A stretch of DNA of 64,000 nt, taken from positions 16,988,001 to 17,052,000 of the forward strand of contig NC_088786.1 of the NCBI RefSeq assembly GCF_949628265.1. The letters run 5' to 3'. Shown in pieces: positions 61,586 through 64,000 of this stretch. Positions within the stretch are counted from its first letter, which is position 1. Every line of letters begins with the position of its first letter. The stretch comes from Cloeon dipterum (taxonomy: Eukaryota > Arthropoda > Insecta > Ephemeroptera > Baetidae). The notes beneath the pieces were generated by a model. That model had not been told where the DNA came from. It ran no database searches and saw only the letters and a list, made by a program, of their open reading frames with translations. A program made the position numbers and the translations under genes.

Positions 61586-61617
61586 CCGCCGTGCAGGTTG
61601 CATACTCTGCACGGCGG
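61586..61617. other. Perfect 11-bp stem hairpin
   Basis: CCGCCGTGCAG (61586-61596) and CTGCACGGCGG (61607-61617) are exact reverse complements around a 10-nt loop, in otherwise AT-rich DNA. A GCTGCAGC palindrome lies just upstream, and TCCC-CATACT-GGGA just downstream. It may be part of a structured RNA or a factor site. I do not recognise an RNA family. Confidence 0.7.
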
Positions 61618-62625
61618 TCCCCATACTGGGATCATTGAGTTTAGTTTTCGCTTTCGGGGTTTAATCTGGAGCAGACGGAGTGCGAATGCGCACCTCGGAT
61701 TAGTTTGATAAGGCGTACGTTGTGCGCGTTAATAAATAAACAACCTTGCCGTCGTGTTCTCTTCTCCGCTCGTGTTGAGGGTGATGTCGTCGCGAGAAGA
61801 ACAAAACAGCAGAAAACAAACAAAAGGGGTTATCGCTGCGACATGCTTCTATTTTTGCCTCCGCAGTCGCTATTGTGCTTGCACAAGCAATTACCGTAAT
61901 TATCAAAACACAAATTCCAACTCCCTGCTGGATTATTAAATTTGACACAAACTTTGTAAAAATCGTAAAAATGAATTTTGGCAAAGAGAAATTGATCAAA
62001 AATTTAGCAGCGGGAGTGGAGAAGGGTTGCAACAAATGCGTAAAAAGTTTAATTAATGCTACATCAAGTCCAAGCTGATATTAAACCACATTCCGGCTGC
62101 TATTTTGAAAAACATTCAACGCAAATTCCATCAACGAGCGCACGCAACAGCAAAATGCGGCAGAATATGTATGTTGTGCAGATTAAATTCTGCTGCCCAC
62201 CGAGCACTAGCAATTTAAAACCAGCAAATTAATTCTTTATGTGCGCGCACAGCACCGCGTTGAATTCGCAGATTGAATTTTAGTCAAAAGTCGTGTGTGT
62301 TCAAAACAAGTGGGATATTCACACATTTTGGTTTCTCCTATTTGTTGCTAGTCTAAAAAGCAACTATGGCAACACGCGCTAGAGAGCTGGTTCAGTTGAC
62401 TCACCGGATGTCCGAGGACCAGTCCGTTGCACTGCACAGTTTTGCAGAACTAGCTAGGCCGTGTCGAAAACACGTCCATAAACTGATTTAAAATATTGGC
62501 TTCGTTCTCACTAGTTTCATCGTCCCTTAATTATTTTATAGTTGCAGTGTGTTATGTGTAAAATCTGAATGCACAGAAATGTCAGAAATGGATAATAAAA
62601 TTTATCTGGGCCAATATGATGTTAG

Positions 62626-63446
62626 CTATAAGATGTTTAAAATTAAACGAAAAGAAATGCCAAGTCATGAAATTTAGAGCCGGTGGTCATGGTCGTTATA
62701 GCAAAGTAGATTTGAACTGGGAAAAACAGAATAAAATTACCTTCTGCTCTTCAATTAATTATCTAGGAGTCACTTTCCAAACTGCAGGTGTATGTTTTAG
62801 TAAACATATTGATAAGAGAGTTAAAGCCTCAATATTTGCTACAGGCAAAATTAAAAATTTGTCAAAAAGTTCTATTGTTACAGCCAAAAAATTATTTGAT
62901 TTAGCTATTTCTCCTGTTGCCTCATATGGTATTGAAGCTGTCTGGAAATACTTGACTTTAAAAGACTTAAATAATCTTGAATGTGCTAAGTCTAGATTTT
63001 TTAAGAAAGCCTTATGTGTCGATAAGAGAATGAAATCAAGATTTGTATATGATCTAGTTGAGACTGATTATTTTGTAAATGACTTAAAGACAAAATTCTC
63101 CCTGCCGGACACACCTGTTTATATTAAATTCTTGGATAATATGATGCATAAAAAACAAAATATTCACCCTAATTTTTACAGTACCCCAGCTATGACAAAC
63201 AAGAACTGGTGGCTACCCTATTGTAAAGATCGAAGTGTTTTTACGAGATACTCTTTCCATGGTTATCATTTTCTGTTATGTAAAGACAAACGTTTCCATC
63301 TTGATGTTTCTGCTAATTGTGTTTGCCAATTCTGCGATGAAAGCGGTATAGACATGTATCATTTCCTCAATTGTAAAAATAATACAACTACCTTATTTCA
63401 AGCTGCTAAATATAAGAAATTGCAGTTAAATAATATCGTTATATAA
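62626..63446 (+). pseudogene. Reverse transcriptase C-terminal fragment of the LINE
   Basis: An open frame of about 273 codons continues from flanking DNA into the element. LKLNEKKCQVMKF corresponds to the end of the RT palm/thumb region (L-N-x-x-K-[CT]), and INYLGVTFQ to the following F/Y-LGV motif. The C-terminal CQFCDESGIDMYHFLNC is the cysteine/histidine motif found after the RT in many LINE ORF2 proteins. The catalytic core (including YxDD) is missing because of 5' truncation, so it cannot be active. There is no internal stop, which suggests a fairly recent insertion. The clade cannot be assigned without a search. Confidence 0.8.
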
Positions 63447-63493
63447 TGTACTCTGTGTTGTACACCGTTGGTGTCTAATATAATAAATAATAA

Positions 63494-63633
63494 CGTCCTG
63501 GTCCCGGCAAAATTGCGTAACTTTCAACAACCAAACGCGAATTTTCTTGTTGCAACAAAAGGTCAACAATCAATTCGACAATGAAAATTTGGGTGTTTGT
63601 TAAACGTTGCGCAATTTTGCCGGGACCAGGACG
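63494..63633. mobile_element. MITE-like element, 140 bp, 24-bp perfect terminal inverted repeats
   Basis: The left end CGTCCTGGTCCCGGCAAAAT, continuing TGCG to 63517, is the exact reverse complement of 63610-63633. The inverted similarity continues imperfectly inward. Both flanks read ATAATAA (63487-63493 and 63634-63640), consistent with a short target-site duplication, although the site is itself a TAA repeat. No coding capacity. It lies inside the tail of the LINE and so inserted later. Confidence 0.85.
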
Positions 63634-63654
63634 ATAATAATAATATGATGTTAG

Positions 63655-64000
63655 GGTAAAACCAAATGAACACAACTCATGTAATTTTCTAAGTTTTAGG
63701 CGCATTTTGTCGAATTTTTAAAATCTATTATTTCTGCAAACCCAGAAAAACGATAATAGTATTACCAGGCTTTTCCTAGTAAATCTCTGTATTAATCTCA
63801 AATTTTACGGTTTTCCCCGCTTTGCGACTTGTACCTCGACCTTTTTTCAATTTTCTTAATAACCTTATTAGGCTAGATATAACTTTTATAAGGTCTCTAA
63901 AATTTCCACGCATTCATTTGATAATTCCTACAAGCTACGTACTCTTCCAGTGTTCGCTGTCTGCAAAAAATCCTCATTAATTCTTCCCAAATCAACTATT
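63655..64000. other. Right-end flank, no feature seen
   Basis: AT-rich DNA following the LINE insertion. I see no exon, repeat or RNA gene here. Confidence 0.5.

Larger units (their letters stand above)
57690..62612. other. Non-coding region upstream of the last recognised exon
   Basis: No exon could be supported in these 4.9 kb. It is probably intron or 5' flank of the GPI-type gene. It holds a family-X repeat (57938-58012), a GC-richer island at 60050-60400 with an (ATC)n run near 60150, and a hairpin at 61586-61617. The minus-strand frame 62035-61700 contains a hydrophobic segment but has no splice partner. Confidence 0.5.
62613..63654 (+). mobile_element. 5'-truncated LINE insertion with 13-bp target-site duplication
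   Basis: The 13-mer aatatgatgttag occurs at 62613-62625 and again at 63642-63654. Between them lie a reverse-transcriptase C-terminal frame, a short 3' UTR and a TAA-rich tail (63475-63493 and 63634-63641) that is split by an inverted-repeat element (63494-63633). Direct repeats, 5' truncation and a simple-repeat 3' tail together are the signature of target-primed reverse transcription. Confidence 0.8.

Noticed and set aside
61700-62035. Minus-strand frame with a hydrophobic segment, considered as the missing signal-peptide exon of the GPI-type gene
   Set aside because: No donor in the right phase was found after the hydrophobic stretch, and an antisense frame is equally open.

Overview
The window is animal nuclear DNA and almost certainly insect. 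It is AT-rich, with short GT-AG introns, and carries recognisable arthropod genes: slowmo, Additional sex combs (Asx), TfIIS, a Reeler-type secreted protein, and a tandem set of odorant-binding-like proteins. Nothing seen points to bacterial or viral origin. The order of insect cannot be fixed from sequence alone. All gene models were spliced by eye from codon phase, splice sites and family motifs.

Layout. 1-3240 is a satellite array (162-bp monomer, 20 copies) ending close to the first gene. 3.5-8.2 kb (+) is a BTB-BACK-PHR gene of the BTBD3/BTBD6 type. It is followed tail-to-tail by Asx (-, 18.5-11.3 kb). Asx shares a 0.7-kb divergent promoter region with TfIIS (+, 19.2-21.5 kb). TfIIS is tail-to-tail with a small Reeler-domain secreted-protein gene (-, 23.1-21.9 kb). 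After a 3.4-kb intergenic stretch comes slmo (+, 26.5-29.3 kb), then an SLC33A1-type acetyl-CoA transporter gene (-, 36.3-31.4 kb).

36.7-42.9 kb holds four tandem (+) genes for small secreted cysteine-rich proteins of odorant-binding-protein type. They share one exon architecture, including an exactly 36-nt CxxxC exon, and carry Arg/Lys/Gly-rich inserts. On the other strand follow an S28-family serine peptidase gene (46.2-43.4 kb) and the 3' seven coding exons of a large, probably GPI-anchored extracellular protein (57.7-47.8 kb). The 5' end of the latter was not found. Its 6.2-kb intron contains several GC-richer, motif-dense islands that look regulatory. The right end (57.7-64 kb) is non-genic apart from a nested transposon insertion: a 5'-truncated LINE flanked by a 13-bp target-site duplication, with a 140-bp inverted-repeat element inside its tail.

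Repeats. Besides the satellite, three degenerate dispersed families recur in introns and intergenic DNA. One of them contains a good match to the CTCF core motif. The genes do not form a single pathway. The one clear functional block is the secreted OBP-like array. The other genes are conserved housekeeping or developmental genes covering chromatin (Asx), transcription elongation (TfIIS), mitochondrial lipid transfer (slmo) and ER acetyl-CoA import (SLC33A1).
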